Shown here: positions 1 to 5,278 of the stretch, one piece after another
How positions within the stretch are numbered: the stretch's first letter is position 1
Layout of the letters: each line of letters starts with the position of its first letter
Origin: an uncultured Eubacteriales bacterium
Lineage (GTDB): Bacteria > Bacillota_A > Clostridia > Peptostreptococcales > Anaerovoracaceae
DNA: 5,586 nt
Assembly (NCBI GenBank): GCA_902774195.1
Contig: CACYHM010000206.1
Location: forward strand, 1-5,586
Direction: 5' to 3'
Position numbers and translations under genes: made by a program
Notes under the pieces: generated by a model
What the model was told of the DNA's origin: nothing
The model's database searches: none
What the model saw: only the letters and a program-made list of their open reading frames with translations

Positions 1-1316
1 ATTCCGTTTTTATCATGGTCACGAATCAGATCCGGACCCGGGAAATATACATCGAAAGAATCGACTACCTCATCAGTCCATTTAGGATTTGTGCAAGGAA
101 AATAAACGATACTTCCATCTGCCATATGATCAAAGGCAGTGGCTTTGGAAGCGACCGGCGGATCTCCCTTCATGACCAGTGTCATTGCACTCTCGTTATC
201 GAACGCTCTGGTCTGGATCGTGTTCACCGTTCCTTCGAAGATAAGTGTCATGGGATATTTGCCTGCGAACGCTTTCTGATAAATAGTATCGACTGATGCA
301 GGGATCGTTATCTCCTTAAGTTCCGGATAATGCTCTTTCGCAAATTTCGATCCGATGGTCGTGACAGGGACTCCTGCGAGTTCTGCGGATATCACCGCGG
401 AAGTTCCGGATCCGGGCTTTATCCCTGTAACGGTCAGTGTCCATTCATCGGAGCTGAACCACAGGCTCCTCTGGTTCTTAGAATCGTAGGTGGCCACGCT
501 GTATAAGAACGTGCCGTCAGAAAGATCCTTGATCGTGGTGATGCCGTGGTAATGTGCTACAGCAGCCTCTTCTGCGGAAAAATCAAAATCATAATCATCA
601 TAAGTCTCTGCTTCAAACCATGATGTTTTCTTTAGATCTCCATATCCTGAACCCGGTGACTGACCGACCCAGTAGGTGTTGTCATACTGGTTGTTGGAAC
701 CGCCGGTCGCGTCAAAGTATATCCAGCGTTTGTTACGGCTGTCGTATGCGGCATTATATGCATGAGCTTCCTCGTCAGGTCTGCTGCTGTGCACCACTAT
801 GCACGGGATGCCGGCTGCATTCAGGAACAGCTTGCACAATGCAGCGTAATCCTGGCATACACCGTACTTCAGTTTCCACGCGTCGTAAACATTGGATGGG
901 CCGTTGTGGTCCTTCTTGTAAAAGAAATTCCTTGCAACATATTCATATATCCGATGTATCTTCTCGCGATCCGTTTCATATCCTTTGACCGCGTCCCTGC
1001 CGACAGCCTCAAGTTCTGCGAGCTGGGACCTGGTGATCTTCTTCAGACCACCTGAGTAAAAGTTACTCAAAAAGGCATTGGTATCTCGTGCTGTATCCGG
1101 ATCCTGGTATCTGTCGATCAGTTCCCGTGCCTTGTACTGTGATCTGAGTTCAGCCGGATCCGGTACCTTTGCCGCGTAGAGTCCGACGGTCCGGACCGGT
1201 TCATTTGTACATGATGCGGCATGAGCGGTCACAGTGATGTTTAATATCGGCAGTCCTGAAAAAATGATGTTGAATACCGCCAGGATGCTTATCAATTGCT
1301 TTATTATGTATTTCAT
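1..1316 (-). CDS. Secreted transglutaminase-like protein with BspA-type LRR tail, 3' end cut by the window
   Basis: The frame is open from an ATG at 1316 to the left edge: 438 codons, no stop, C-terminus missing. An AAGGAG at 1325-1330, 8 nt upstream, supports this start. Residues 1-34 form a signal peptide (KYIIK, a hydrophobic stretch, then AHA before Ala34), so export is expected. A transglutaminase-like cysteine-protease fold covers about 110-215. The triad candidates are Cys154 in YGVCQDYA, His185 in EEAHAYN and Asp202 in YFDATGG, all in the spacing usual for this superfamily. About 295-420 resembles BspA-type leucine-rich repeats (LRR_5): VTTIG, LKEITIPASVDTI, MTLIFEGTVNTI, then a closing YFPCTNPKWT. 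The fold and export are well supported. The substrate is unknown: cell-wall or host-protein processing, or peptide cleavage, are possible. Unlike the four genes to its right it has no structured leader and only a 138-bp spacer after the YdbC-like gene. Confidence 0.9.
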   Translation of the reverse strand, partial: MKYIIKQLISILAVFNIIFSGLPILNITVTAHAASCTNEPVRTVGLYAAKVPDPAELRSQYKARELIDRYQDPDTARDTNAFLSNFYSGGLKKITRSQLAELEAVGRDAVKGYETDREKIHRIYEYVARNFFYKKDHNGPSNVYDAWKLKYGVCQDYAALCKLFLNAAGIPCIVVHSSRPDEEAHAYNAAYDSRNKRWIYFDATGGSNNQYDNTYWVGQSPGSGYGDLKKTSWFEAETYDDYDFDFSAEEAAVAHYHGITTIKDLSDGTFLYSVATYDSKNQRSLWFSSDEWTLTVTGIKPGSGTSAVISAELAGVPVTTIGSKFAKEHYPELKEITIPASVDTIYQKAFAGKYPMTLIFEGTVNTIQTRAFDNESAMTLVMKGDPPVASKATAFDHMADGSIVYFPCTNPKWTDEVVDSFDVYFPGPDLIRDHDKNG

Positions 1317-1324
1317 TTCAAATG

Positions 1325-1330
1325 CTCCTT
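1325..1330 (-). promoter_or_regulatory. Ribosome binding site of the transglutaminase-like gene
   Basis: The minus strand reads AAGGAG here, 8 nt before the ATG at 1316. It fixes the start of a gene whose reading frame leaves the window. A TATAAT hexamer (1360-1365) and a TATACT (1352-1357) lie just upstream on the same strand and could be -10 elements. No matching -35 box stands at 16-18 bp, so the promoter is uncertain. Confidence 0.75.
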
Positions 1331-1402
1331 CTGATCATACCCTCAATCAGGAGTATATCATTATATCGACTTCAATTACCGCAAAGCGGCCGTTACATAC
1401 GA

Positions 1403-1450
1403 TCCGGAGATCCATGAGGAGGATGGTGATATCCCCCTCATGGGACCGGA
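1403..1450 (-). terminator. Large hairpin directly after the YdbC-like gene, possible terminator without T-run
   Basis: Arms 1403-1424 and 1431-1450 pair with a 6-nt loop (1425-1430). There are 4 bp next to the loop, one mismatch, 9 bp including one G-U pair, a small internal loop, and 5 bp at the base. It begins 4 nt after the stop codon at 1455, the usual terminator position. No T-run follows on the minus strand, so it may be a 3'-end stabiliser or a weak terminator. It could also be a structure in a readthrough transcript into the transglutaminase-like gene. Confidence 0.5.
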
Positions 1451-1454
1451 GCGA

Positions 1455-1682
1455 TCACAGACTCGTCCTCAGGATGTCCGCGAGTTTCGCCGCCTGATCG
1501 TAAGTCAGGGTGATCCCCTTAGTCATGTGGGTGTGGTCAGGCGACCACTCCCGGATGTCAAACTTCGGATCTCCGCCGTTCCATGAGACGACATTGAGCT
1601 CGCGTCTCCATCCGGACTTCCCGTTCTCATCGATGACACCGCAGTGTCTGGTGATCTCAAATCTGATTTCGTTATTAGCCAT
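1455..1682 (-). CDS. YdbC-like PC4-domain ssDNA/nucleic-acid-binding protein
   Basis: This 75-residue protein matches the YdbC/PC4 family (transcriptional coactivator p15-like fold) over its whole length. Family features visible are an N-terminal strand (EIRFEITRHCGVI, 5-17), a basic turn with GWRRELNVVSWN (24-35), the hallmark KFDIREWSPDH (40-50), MTKGITLT (53-60) and a C-terminal helix (YDQAAKLADILRTSL). Family members bind single-stranded DNA or RNA as dimers and occur often on Firmicute mobile elements, where roles in replication, transfer or transcription are suspected but not settled. The start is backed by GGAGGT at 1691-1696, 8 nt upstream. The gene is preceded by a long rod-like leader structure (1739-1861) and followed by a strong hairpin (1403-1450). 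Length and motifs are complete. The family call is firm; the specific role is inferred. Confidence 0.9.
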   Translation of the reverse strand: MANNEIRFEITRHCGVIDENGKSGWRRELNVVSWNGGDPKFDIREWSPDHTHMTKGITLTYDQAAKLADILRTSL

Positions 1683-1738
1683 AGTAATTTACCTCCAATC
1701 ATGGCTCCGGATGCGGCTTTTGCCTGCACCACTCACGT

Positions 1739-1861
1739 GTTTTGCTTTTGCACCTGCCTGAAAACACATCAAGGGGCTCTGTAAAGGGCCGCAAGGCGGC
1801 TCGTATACCCTTTACAGTGGGCGCCCCGGATGTGACAGGCTGCCCGTGCCAAAAGCAAAAC
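1739..1861 (-). ncRNA. Structured leader RNA candidate, copy L1 (before the YdbC-like gene)
   Basis: This is a nearly continuous rod of nested stems. GTTTTGCTTTTG (1739-1750) pairs with 1850-1861. CAC (1751-1753) pairs with 1846-1848, GCCTG (1756-1760) with 1836-1840, CACATC (1765-1770) with 1829-1834 and GGGGC (1773-1777) with 1823-1827. CTGTAAAGGG (1779-1788) pairs perfectly with CCCTTTACAG (1808-1817). Inside lie an apical hairpin CCGC/GCGG (1789-1792 with 1796-1799) and a one-sided bulge at 1800-1807. The core stem, bulge and apical hairpin match the three other leaders in this window. The outer 12-bp stem is unique to this copy. It lies 56 nt before the ATG at 1682. RNA function is inferred from structure and recurrence. 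Confidence 0.65.
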
Positions 1862-1866
1862 GCCAC

Positions 1867-1892
1867 AAAAAATGATCCTGCCTGTGCAGGAT
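1867..1892 (-). terminator. Intrinsic terminator upstream of the L1 leader (possible attenuator)
   Basis: The minus strand forms a perfect 7-bp stem (ATCCTGC, 1886-1892, with GCAGGAT, 1875-1881) with a 4-nt loop, then CA and a run of six T at 1867-1872. This is textbook intrinsic-terminator form. No gene ends here: the DUF5688-like gene already has its own terminator at 2086-2119. Any transcript begun in 1893-2085 toward the YdbC-like gene must pass it, so it may be an attenuator or the end of a small RNA. Confidence 0.65.
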
Positions 1893-1968
1893 ATCCGCTG
1901 AAATAAGGGTCGGGAAAGATCCGGCGGTATCGGACAAGGATCTATGGGCGGGAAACAAACAGGCTGCG

Positions 1969-2006
1969 TTTTCGCAGCTCGGAATTTTTATTTTCGCGGC
2001 TCGGAA
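1969..2006. repeat. Two 16-bp direct repeats at 22-bp spacing
   Basis: TTTTCGCAGCTCGGAA (1969-1984) recurs as TTTTCGCGGCTCGGAA (1991-2006) with one mismatch. The first copy also forms a perfect 6-bp hairpin with a TTTT loop together with the preceding GCTGCG (1963-1968 with 1973-1978). A 22-bp period puts the copies on the same face of the helix, as paired protein-binding sites would be. The role is unknown. Confidence 0.6.
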
Positions 2007-2008
2007 AA

Positions 2009-2039
2009 TCATCTGAAAAACAGGGGTGGGAGCTGATGG
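2009..2039 (-). repeat. GGGTGGGA tag between short inverted repeats, copy 1
   Basis: GGGGTGGGA (2023-2031 on plus) sits between TCATC (2009-2013) and GATGG (2035-2039), which pair with one G-U. On the transcribed minus strand the loop reads TCCCACCCC. Similar tags occur at 3355-3387 and 4589-4618, each in the gap between one gene's terminator and the next leader. Pairing is weakest here; the shared octamer is the stronger signal. Confidence 0.4.
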
Positions 2040-2085
2040 AAAACATGCGTGCAGCTGTTATTACGTAAGCGGCGGCGGGAAACAC

Positions 2086-2119
2086 AAAAAACCGGGCGAA
2101 GGGATGTCTCCCCTCGCCC
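2086..2119 (-). terminator. Intrinsic terminator of the DUF5688-like gene
   Basis: Arms 2110-2119 and 2094-2103 form a 10-bp stem with one G-U pair and a 6-nt loop (2104-2109). A T-run at 2086-2091 follows on the minus strand after two G. It starts 7 nt after the stop codon at 2127. Strong and correctly placed. Confidence 0.9.
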
Positions 2120-2126
2120 TTCACCG

Positions 2127-3017
2127 TTATGCTACCCGGTGCAGTCCGTCTGCATCCGAGATGTAAACGTTGTTGGATAACCAGTCGGCTCTCTCGACCA
2201 CTGTCTGATTTGCCTGAATGACCATATCCTTGAGCGCTCTCACATCAGCAGTCCCATCGGCTTTGAGGATGATTGTCTCATCTGTCGATGACGGCAGGAT
2301 GTAGAAGTCGCTTCCCATGAGTTCGTGTATCCTTCTGAGAAGCCCTTCATACGCAAGAGCGCTCGCTCCGAATCTGTGTTCATCCACGGTCAGCACATAC
2401 ATGCCCTCTATATGCCCTCTATCTCCGCTCTCAAGGACGTTCGCACGGTCTCCGAATATGGCGCCCTCAAGGCTCGTAAGAACCGCAGGGAAGCGTTTCT
2501 CCATGTTCCCGACAGCAGTGTCGAAAAGCTCGAGTATGTCGTAATCCTCGGCCATGCTGTTGGTTATTACAGTGCTGTAATCGTTCCCGAGGTCTATCTC
2601 AGCCACGAGTACGAGGTCATCAGCCACGAATCTGTGAGGCTTGTCCTCAAGATAGACCTTGTTGAGTTCAGAGGATATGAGCCTTACCGAGAGAAGGTCT
2701 CTGATATTCTCGAATGAGAGATCGAGTTCCTCGCAGCTTCTGACAGGAGCCATGCCCCTTGAGCCAAGTATGACCTCAGCCATGCTGTCAGCGACAGCCT
2801 CGATGCTCTTCTCTCCGTTAATGTGTTCCTCGAACGCTCTGTTCAGATATACTGTGGCTCCGGCGGTCTCCCCTTTCAGACGAGCGGTCAGCCCTTCAAG
2901 AGTAAGGTCGTTCATCTTCGTTACCGAGATCTCCCTGACCTCATAATCAGGGAGTCTGCGCTCCATAGCTTCTCTTACTGCGGTGACGAATCCTGTGATG
3001 TTTGTGATAGTCTTCAT
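2127..3017 (-). CDS. DUF5688-like protein of unknown function
   Basis: This 296-residue soluble protein has no signal peptide or membrane segment. It resembles the DUF5688 family found widely on Lachnospiraceae plasmids and integrative elements. The most recognisable part is C-terminal: GMYVLTVDEHRFGASALAYE (205-224), then a helix and GSDFYILPSSTDETIIL (235-251). LKDMVIQANQTVV (262-274) and a closing LSNNVYISDADG (280-291) follow. The N-terminal half is mostly helical and acidic, with the usual family pattern of FV..V...ME..LP near the start. No catalytic residues can be named. The start is set by AAAGGA at 3025-3030, 7 nt upstream. The gene is framed by its own structured leader (3075-3215) and a strong terminator (2086-2119), so it is probably monocistronic. 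The family call is from memory of sequence style; no biochemical role is known to me. Confidence 0.85.
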   Translation of the reverse strand: MKTITNITGFVTAVREAMERRLPDYEVREISVTKMNDLTLEGLTARLKGETAGATVYLNRAFEEHINGEKSIEAVADSMAEVILGSRGMAPVRSCEELDLSFENIRDLLSVRLISSELNKVYLEDKPHRFVADDLVLVAEIDLGNDYSTVITNSMAEDYDILELFDTAVGNMEKRFPAVLTSLEGAIFGDRANVLESGDRGHIEGMYVLTVDEHRFGASALAYEGLLRRIHELMGSDFYILPSSTDETIILKADGTADVRALKDMVIQANQTVVERADWLSNNVYISDADGLHRVA

Positions 3018-3074
3018 AACGGTGTCCTTTCTGCCCTCAAAGGCTTGAAAAATAAAGCTTTAGCTGTGTGCCCC

Positions 3075-3215
3075 GGCATTTGTTTTGCCTGCTTGGCGTA
3101 AAGAGAGGAAGAGGCCTTCGGCCGGGCGGCGAAAGGGATAAGGAAAAGGGCGCCTGCGCTCTGTATCACCCTTTGGAGTATCCCCGAGCCGCGTAAACTC
3201 CTTGGAGCAAGCAGG
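3075..3215 (-). ncRNA. Structured leader RNA candidate, copy L2 (before the DUF5688-like gene)
   Basis: The outer stem pairs CCTGCTTG (3088-3095) with CAAGCAGG (3208-3215). The central stem pairs GGGATA (3135-3140) with TATCCC (3179-3184) and AAAGGG (3145-3150) with CCCTTT (3169-3174). It has a short apical GCG/CGC hairpin (3150-3159) and a one-sided bulge at about 3160-3168. A side hairpin GGCC-TTC-GGCC lies at 3113-3123. An alternative stem GGCA/TGCC (3075-3078 with 3086-3089) overlaps the outer stem by two bases. It is a close relative of L3 (4321-4467), including AGGCCTTCGGCCGGGCG identical in both. It lies 57 nt before the ATG at 3017. Confidence 0.65.
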
Positions 3216-3219
3216 AACT

Positions 3220-3261
3220 GATTTATGGGACGATACGGGACGGGAAGGCTCCGGAGGAGTC
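3220..3261 (-). repeat. Shared upstream box pair, copy before the DUF5688-like leader
   Basis: GATTTATGGGACG (3220-3232) and GGAAGGCTCCGGAGGAGTC (3243-3261) recur as GATCTATGGGACG (4502-4514) and an identical 19-mer (4531-4549) upstream of the ArdC-like gene. The 19-mer contains the palindrome CTCCGGAG. The minus strand reads CCCATAAATC at the first box, a poor -10-like sequence. The pair lies 5 nt upstream of the L2 outer stem, where a promoter would be expected. Promoter or operator function is inferred. Confidence 0.5.
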
Positions 3262-3354
3262 ATCAGAATCTTTACGAGAAGAACCGCTGAAGTGACTTGT
3301 GAAGCAGTACACCGGCAGCGTGATGCGAGTTAAGGGTCGGGAGGCGCAGTCGTT

Positions 3355-3387
3355 CATCATCGAATGGCGGGCGGGTGGGAGATGATG
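3355..3387 (-). repeat. GGGTGGGA tag between inverted repeats, copy 2
   Basis: CATCATC (3355-3361) and GATGATG (3381-3387) are perfect 7-bp inverted repeats enclosing GGGTGGGA (3373-3380) on plus, or TCCCACCC on the transcribed strand. It is the best-formed of the three copies. It lies between the ArdC-like gene's terminator and the L2 leader. A TAAGGGTCGGGA box (3331-3342), identical to 1904-1915, is nearby. Confidence 0.5.
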
Positions 3388-3416
3388 TATGACCAGCCAG
3401 GGCGGGTATATGAATA

Positions 3417-3442
3417 AAGGGCAGGGAATGGTCCCCGCCCTT
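3417..3442 (-). terminator. Intrinsic terminator of the ArdC-like gene
   Basis: Arms 3433-3442 and 3417-3426 form a 10-bp GC-rich stem with one G-U pair and a 6-nt loop (3427-3432). The minus strand continues TATTCATATA, a broken T-rich tail. It begins 13 nt after the stop codon at 3456. Confidence 0.75.
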
Positions 3443-3455
3443 AAAGGTGAAACCC

Positions 3456-4268
3456 TTATAAATCAAGGGCTTCATATATCATTAAGGATGTTTTTCTGAT
3501 AGTCTCCATACTGGCTGTAAGTTCCTTGATCTCTTTGCCGGTGCTGTATCCGGCAATGTATCCGAAACTGTAGTCTGCAGTATCGATCCCAAGCATGGAG
3601 CAGACTGTGTACGCTACCGATTCGGCCTGGACCTCTCTTGTTTCGCGGTCTGTCTCCTTCTCCTGACCGGTCTCTCTGTCATGCAGGACCGCATGAGACA
3701 GCTCGTGTATCAGGGTCTTGACCGTCTGCTGCTGACTCATGCCGGCCTGCACCGCGATGCGTTTTTCAGCCTGGCTGTAAAAACCGTTCGCACCGCCTGC
3801 GATGTCTTCGAAGCCCACAGGTACAGGTGAAGCCGTTATAAGTTTTTCAATGAGAGCGTCATAGCTGTCGACATCGCCTGTCAGCATCTCGACGCATCCG
3901 GTCGGGATGTCCTCGCCGTCAGTCTGCGAGATGTCGAACACCTTGATAGCTCTGAAGGTGGTCCAGCTGACTTCCTTCGTGTTCCCGTCCTCGTCCTCTA
4001 TATCTTTCCTGTGTGGGCATGGTGCGAGGATGGTTATGCCTTTCTCACCCTTCCTGACCTGACGGTTGAACCTGGTCTGCCAAGCCTTATATCCGGCTAC
4101 AAGTGATGCTTCAGGTCTCTGCATCATGATGAGGATCATGTTGTTGACCGAATAGTTTGTGAATCTGCTCATGAACCGCAGGAATTCCATATACCTGTCT
4201 GAAGAAAAAACCTCTTTTACACCTTGTTCCAGTTTCTCAGTTATCTCTCTTATGATTTTGTCTGTCAT
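3456..4268 (-). CDS. ArdC-like antirestriction protein with HExxH zincin domain
   Basis: This 270-residue protein has an ArdC-like N-terminal ssDNA-binding domain (about 1-130). Visible are a helix with FLRFMSRFTNYSVNNMILIMMQRP (29-52), AGYKAWQTRFNRQVRKGEKGITILAP (58-83) and FRAIKVFDISQT (105-116). An IrrE/ImmA-like metallopeptidase domain follows (about 135-270). It has the zinc motif HELSH (188-192) and a downstream Glu216 in VQAESVAY as likely third ligand. ArdC-type proteins of conjugative elements bind single-stranded DNA and protect incoming DNA from restriction; the peptidase part may be active, as all expected ligands are present. GGGAGG at 4277-4282, 8 nt upstream, supports the start. 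It is flanked by its own leader (4321-4467) and terminator. It is shorter than the multi-domain ArdC proteins fused to primase or helicase parts. Family assignment is firm; the antirestriction role is by homology. Confidence 0.9.
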   Translation of the reverse strand: MTDKIIREITEKLEQGVKEVFSSDRYMEFLRFMSRFTNYSVNNMILIMMQRPEASLVAGYKAWQTRFNRQVRKGEKGITILAPCPHRKDIEDEDGNTKEVSWTTFRAIKVFDISQTDGEDIPTGCVEMLTGDVDSYDALIEKLITASPVPVGFEDIAGGANGFYSQAEKRIAVQAGMSQQQTVKTLIHELSHAVLHDRETGQEKETDRETREVQAESVAYTVCSMLGIDTADYSFGYIAGYSTGKEIKELTASMETIRKTSLMIYEALDL

Positions 4269-4320
4269 GATATCGTCCTCCCGCCTTAACGACTTGAAAT
4301 AAAAGCTTCAGCTGTGCCCC

Positions 4321-4467
4321 GGCATTTGTTTGCCCTGCCTGGCGGAACAAGAGATAAAGGCCTTCGGCCGGGCGTCTGAACGGATACGAAAAGGGCGTCC
4401 TGCAGGACGCTCGATACTACCCTTTGAAGTATCCCGGAAGATGCATATACTCTTTGCAGCAGGCAGG
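4321..4467 (-). ncRNA. Structured leader RNA candidate, copy L3 (before the ArdC-like gene)
   Basis: The outer stem pairs CCTGCCTG (4334-4341) with CAGGCAGG (4460-4467), a compensated T-A to C-G change relative to L2. The central stem pairs GGATAC (4382-4387) with GTATCC (4429-4434) and AAAGGG (4390-4395) with CCCTTT (4420-4425). The apical hairpin GCGTCC-TGCA-GGACGC (4395-4410) is perfect, with a one-sided bulge at 4411-4419. A side hairpin GGCC-TTC-GGCC lies at 4359-4369. An alternative stem GGCA/TGCC (4321-4324 with 4331-4334) touches the outer stem. It lies 52 nt before the ATG at 4268. This is the best-formed copy. Confidence 0.7.
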
Positions 4468-4501
4468 AAAACAGCATGTAAACTGTCCCGTTCCGGGCTT
4501 T

Positions 4502-4549
4502 GATCTATGGGACGCGAACGAAGGACAGAAGGAAGGCTCCGGAGGAGTC
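4502..4549 (-). repeat. Shared upstream box pair, copy before the ArdC-like leader
   Basis: GATCTATGGGACG (4502-4514) and GGAAGGCTCCGGAGGAGTC (4531-4549) match 3220-3261; the 19-mer is identical. The first box also appears as GATCTATGGGCG at 1939-1950 upstream of the YdbC-like gene. Between this box and L3 there is an extra hairpin, CCCG-TTC-CGGG (4488-4498), absent before L2. Confidence 0.5.
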
Positions 4550-4551
4550 GG

Positions 4552-4618
4552 CGGATCAGGGTGATCCGGACTCTGATACATGGTCCGGGATCGCTCATCA
4601 GGGGTGGGAAGCGCGATC
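4552..4618. repeat. Cluster of inverted repeats including GGGTGGGA tag copy 3
   Basis: Three inverted repeats follow one another. CGGATCA-GGG-TGATCCG (4552-4568) is perfect. CCGGAC (4566-4571) pairs with GTCCGG (4583-4588). GATCGC (4589-4594) pairs with GCGATC (4613-4618) and encloses GGGGTGGGA (4601-4609). The first two overlap, so they are alternatives. No gene lies here. Confidence 0.5.
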
Positions 4619-4644
4619 AGATCCGTTGTCGAAGAGGCGGCAGA

Positions 4645-4711
4645 GAGCTTAGTCAAGCCGTAACAAGGCATGACTGCAGACTGCAGTTATTGCCGTGGCT
4701 TGACGAAGCTC
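4645..4711. repeat. 67-bp interrupted inverted repeat (cruciform/hairpin)
   Basis: Outer arms 4645-4659 and 4697-4711 are 15 bp with one mismatch. Inside, GGCA (4667-4670) pairs with TGCC (4691-4694). The centre is a palindrome, ACTGCAG-A-CTGCAGT (4673-4687). It lies in the non-coding gap between the RadC-like terminator and the ArdC-like leader, and no T-run follows on either side. It could be a protein-binding site, recombination site, nick region or single-strand initiation hairpin. None can be chosen from the sequence. Confidence 0.6.
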
Positions 4712-4751
4712 ATGATCTGCAGTGGACAGCGGATAACAGCGCAGGGCGGGC

Positions 4752-4780
4752 AGAATAATACCCGGAGGCTGTGCTCCGGG
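4752..4780 (-). terminator. Intrinsic terminator of the RadC-like gene
   Basis: CCCGGAG (4774-4780 on the minus strand) pairs perfectly with CTCCGGG (4761-4767) around a 6-nt loop. The minus strand continues TATTATTCT, a T-rich tail. It begins 10 nt after the stop codon at 4791. Confidence 0.8.
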
Positions 4781-4790
4781 CTGTGATATA

Positions 4791-5243
4791 TCAGGATATG
4801 TATCCGAGTTCCCTCAGAGAAGTCCAGCATCCGTAACCGACAATCACATGGTCGATGAGCTTTATCCCGAGGATGTCTCCGGCCTGTGTCAGGCGTTCCG
4901 TTACGGTGATATCTTCAGCGCTCGGTGTAGGGTCTCCGCTCGGATGGTTGTGAGCGACTATGACAGCCGCGCACTTAGGCATACTCACCGCCGGAGCGAA
5001 CACCTCTTTAATCGGGACTGGGGCGCTGTCTACGCCTCCCCGGCTGACCTCGTTGTAGCCGATTACTTTCAGCTTGGTATCCAGCAGAAATACCATGAAA
5101 CGTTCGGTCGGGAACCTGTCCGATTGAAGGGTATTGATAATGAACTGCGCAACATTATCCGCATTGTTCATCTGCTTGTCGATAAAGTCACTGTCATACC
5201 CTTTCAGACGCTCTGCAACCATTTCGAATTTTGCCACTCTCAT
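4791..5243 (-). CDS. Short RadC-like JAB-domain protein
   Basis: Using the ATG at 5243 the protein has 150 residues. A longer frame starts at 5324, but the added 27 residues run back through the leader structure and have no good ribosome site. AAAGGAG at 5251-5257, 7 nt before 5243, decides the start. The JAB/MPN domain spans about 30-150. The JAMM metal motif is intact: His98 and His100 in AHNHPSGD, Ser108 and Asp111 in TPSAED; Glu47 in PTERF is the likely upstream glutamate. The helix-hairpin-helix N-terminal part of chromosomal RadC (usually about 220 residues) is absent, as is common in RadC copies on plasmids, phages and integrative elements. A DNA-repair role was once assumed for RadC but is not established; metalloprotease or nuclease-like activity remains open. 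It has its own leader (5279-5407) and terminator (4752-4780). Confidence 0.88.
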   Translation of the reverse strand: MRVAKFEMVAERLKGYDSDFIDKQMNNADNVAQFIINTLQSDRFPTERFMVFLLDTKLKVIGYNEVSRGGVDSAPVPIKEVFAPAVSMPKCAAVIVAHNHPSGDPTPSAEDITVTERLTQAGDILGIKLIDHVIVGYGCWTSLRELGYIS

Positions 5244-5250
5244 TTTTGAA

Positions 5251-5257
5251 CTCCTTT
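5251..5257 (-). promoter_or_regulatory. Ribosome binding site deciding the RadC-like start
   Basis: The minus strand reads AAAGGAG, 7 nt before the ATG at 5243. This favours the 150-residue protein over the 177-residue version starting at 5324, which would translate through the conserved leader. Confidence 0.75.
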
Positions 5258-5278
5258 CACTTCTCCATCCCGGCGTTT

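Noticed and set aside
554..1055. Two overlapping plus-strand frames of 144 and 97 codons
   Set aside because: They lie opposite the well-supported transglutaminase-like gene, have cysteine- and arginine-rich low-quality translations, and show no ribosome sites or known motifs.
2317..3101. Several plus-strand frames opposite the DUF5688-like gene
   Set aside because: These are antisense shadows with no family resemblance, and the minus-strand gene has a start site, terminator and family motifs.
3060..3263. Minus-strand open frame across leader L2, with weak resemblance to a frame at 4308-4598 across L3
   Set aside because: The resemblance follows from the nucleotide similarity of the leaders. 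Indels differ, ribosome sites are lacking, and compensatory changes keep RNA stems rather than protein residues.
4507..4758. 83-codon plus-strand frame between the ArdC-like and RadC-like genes
   Set aside because: The translation is arginine-rich and motif-free. The frame crosses several inverted repeats and has no convincing ribosome site.
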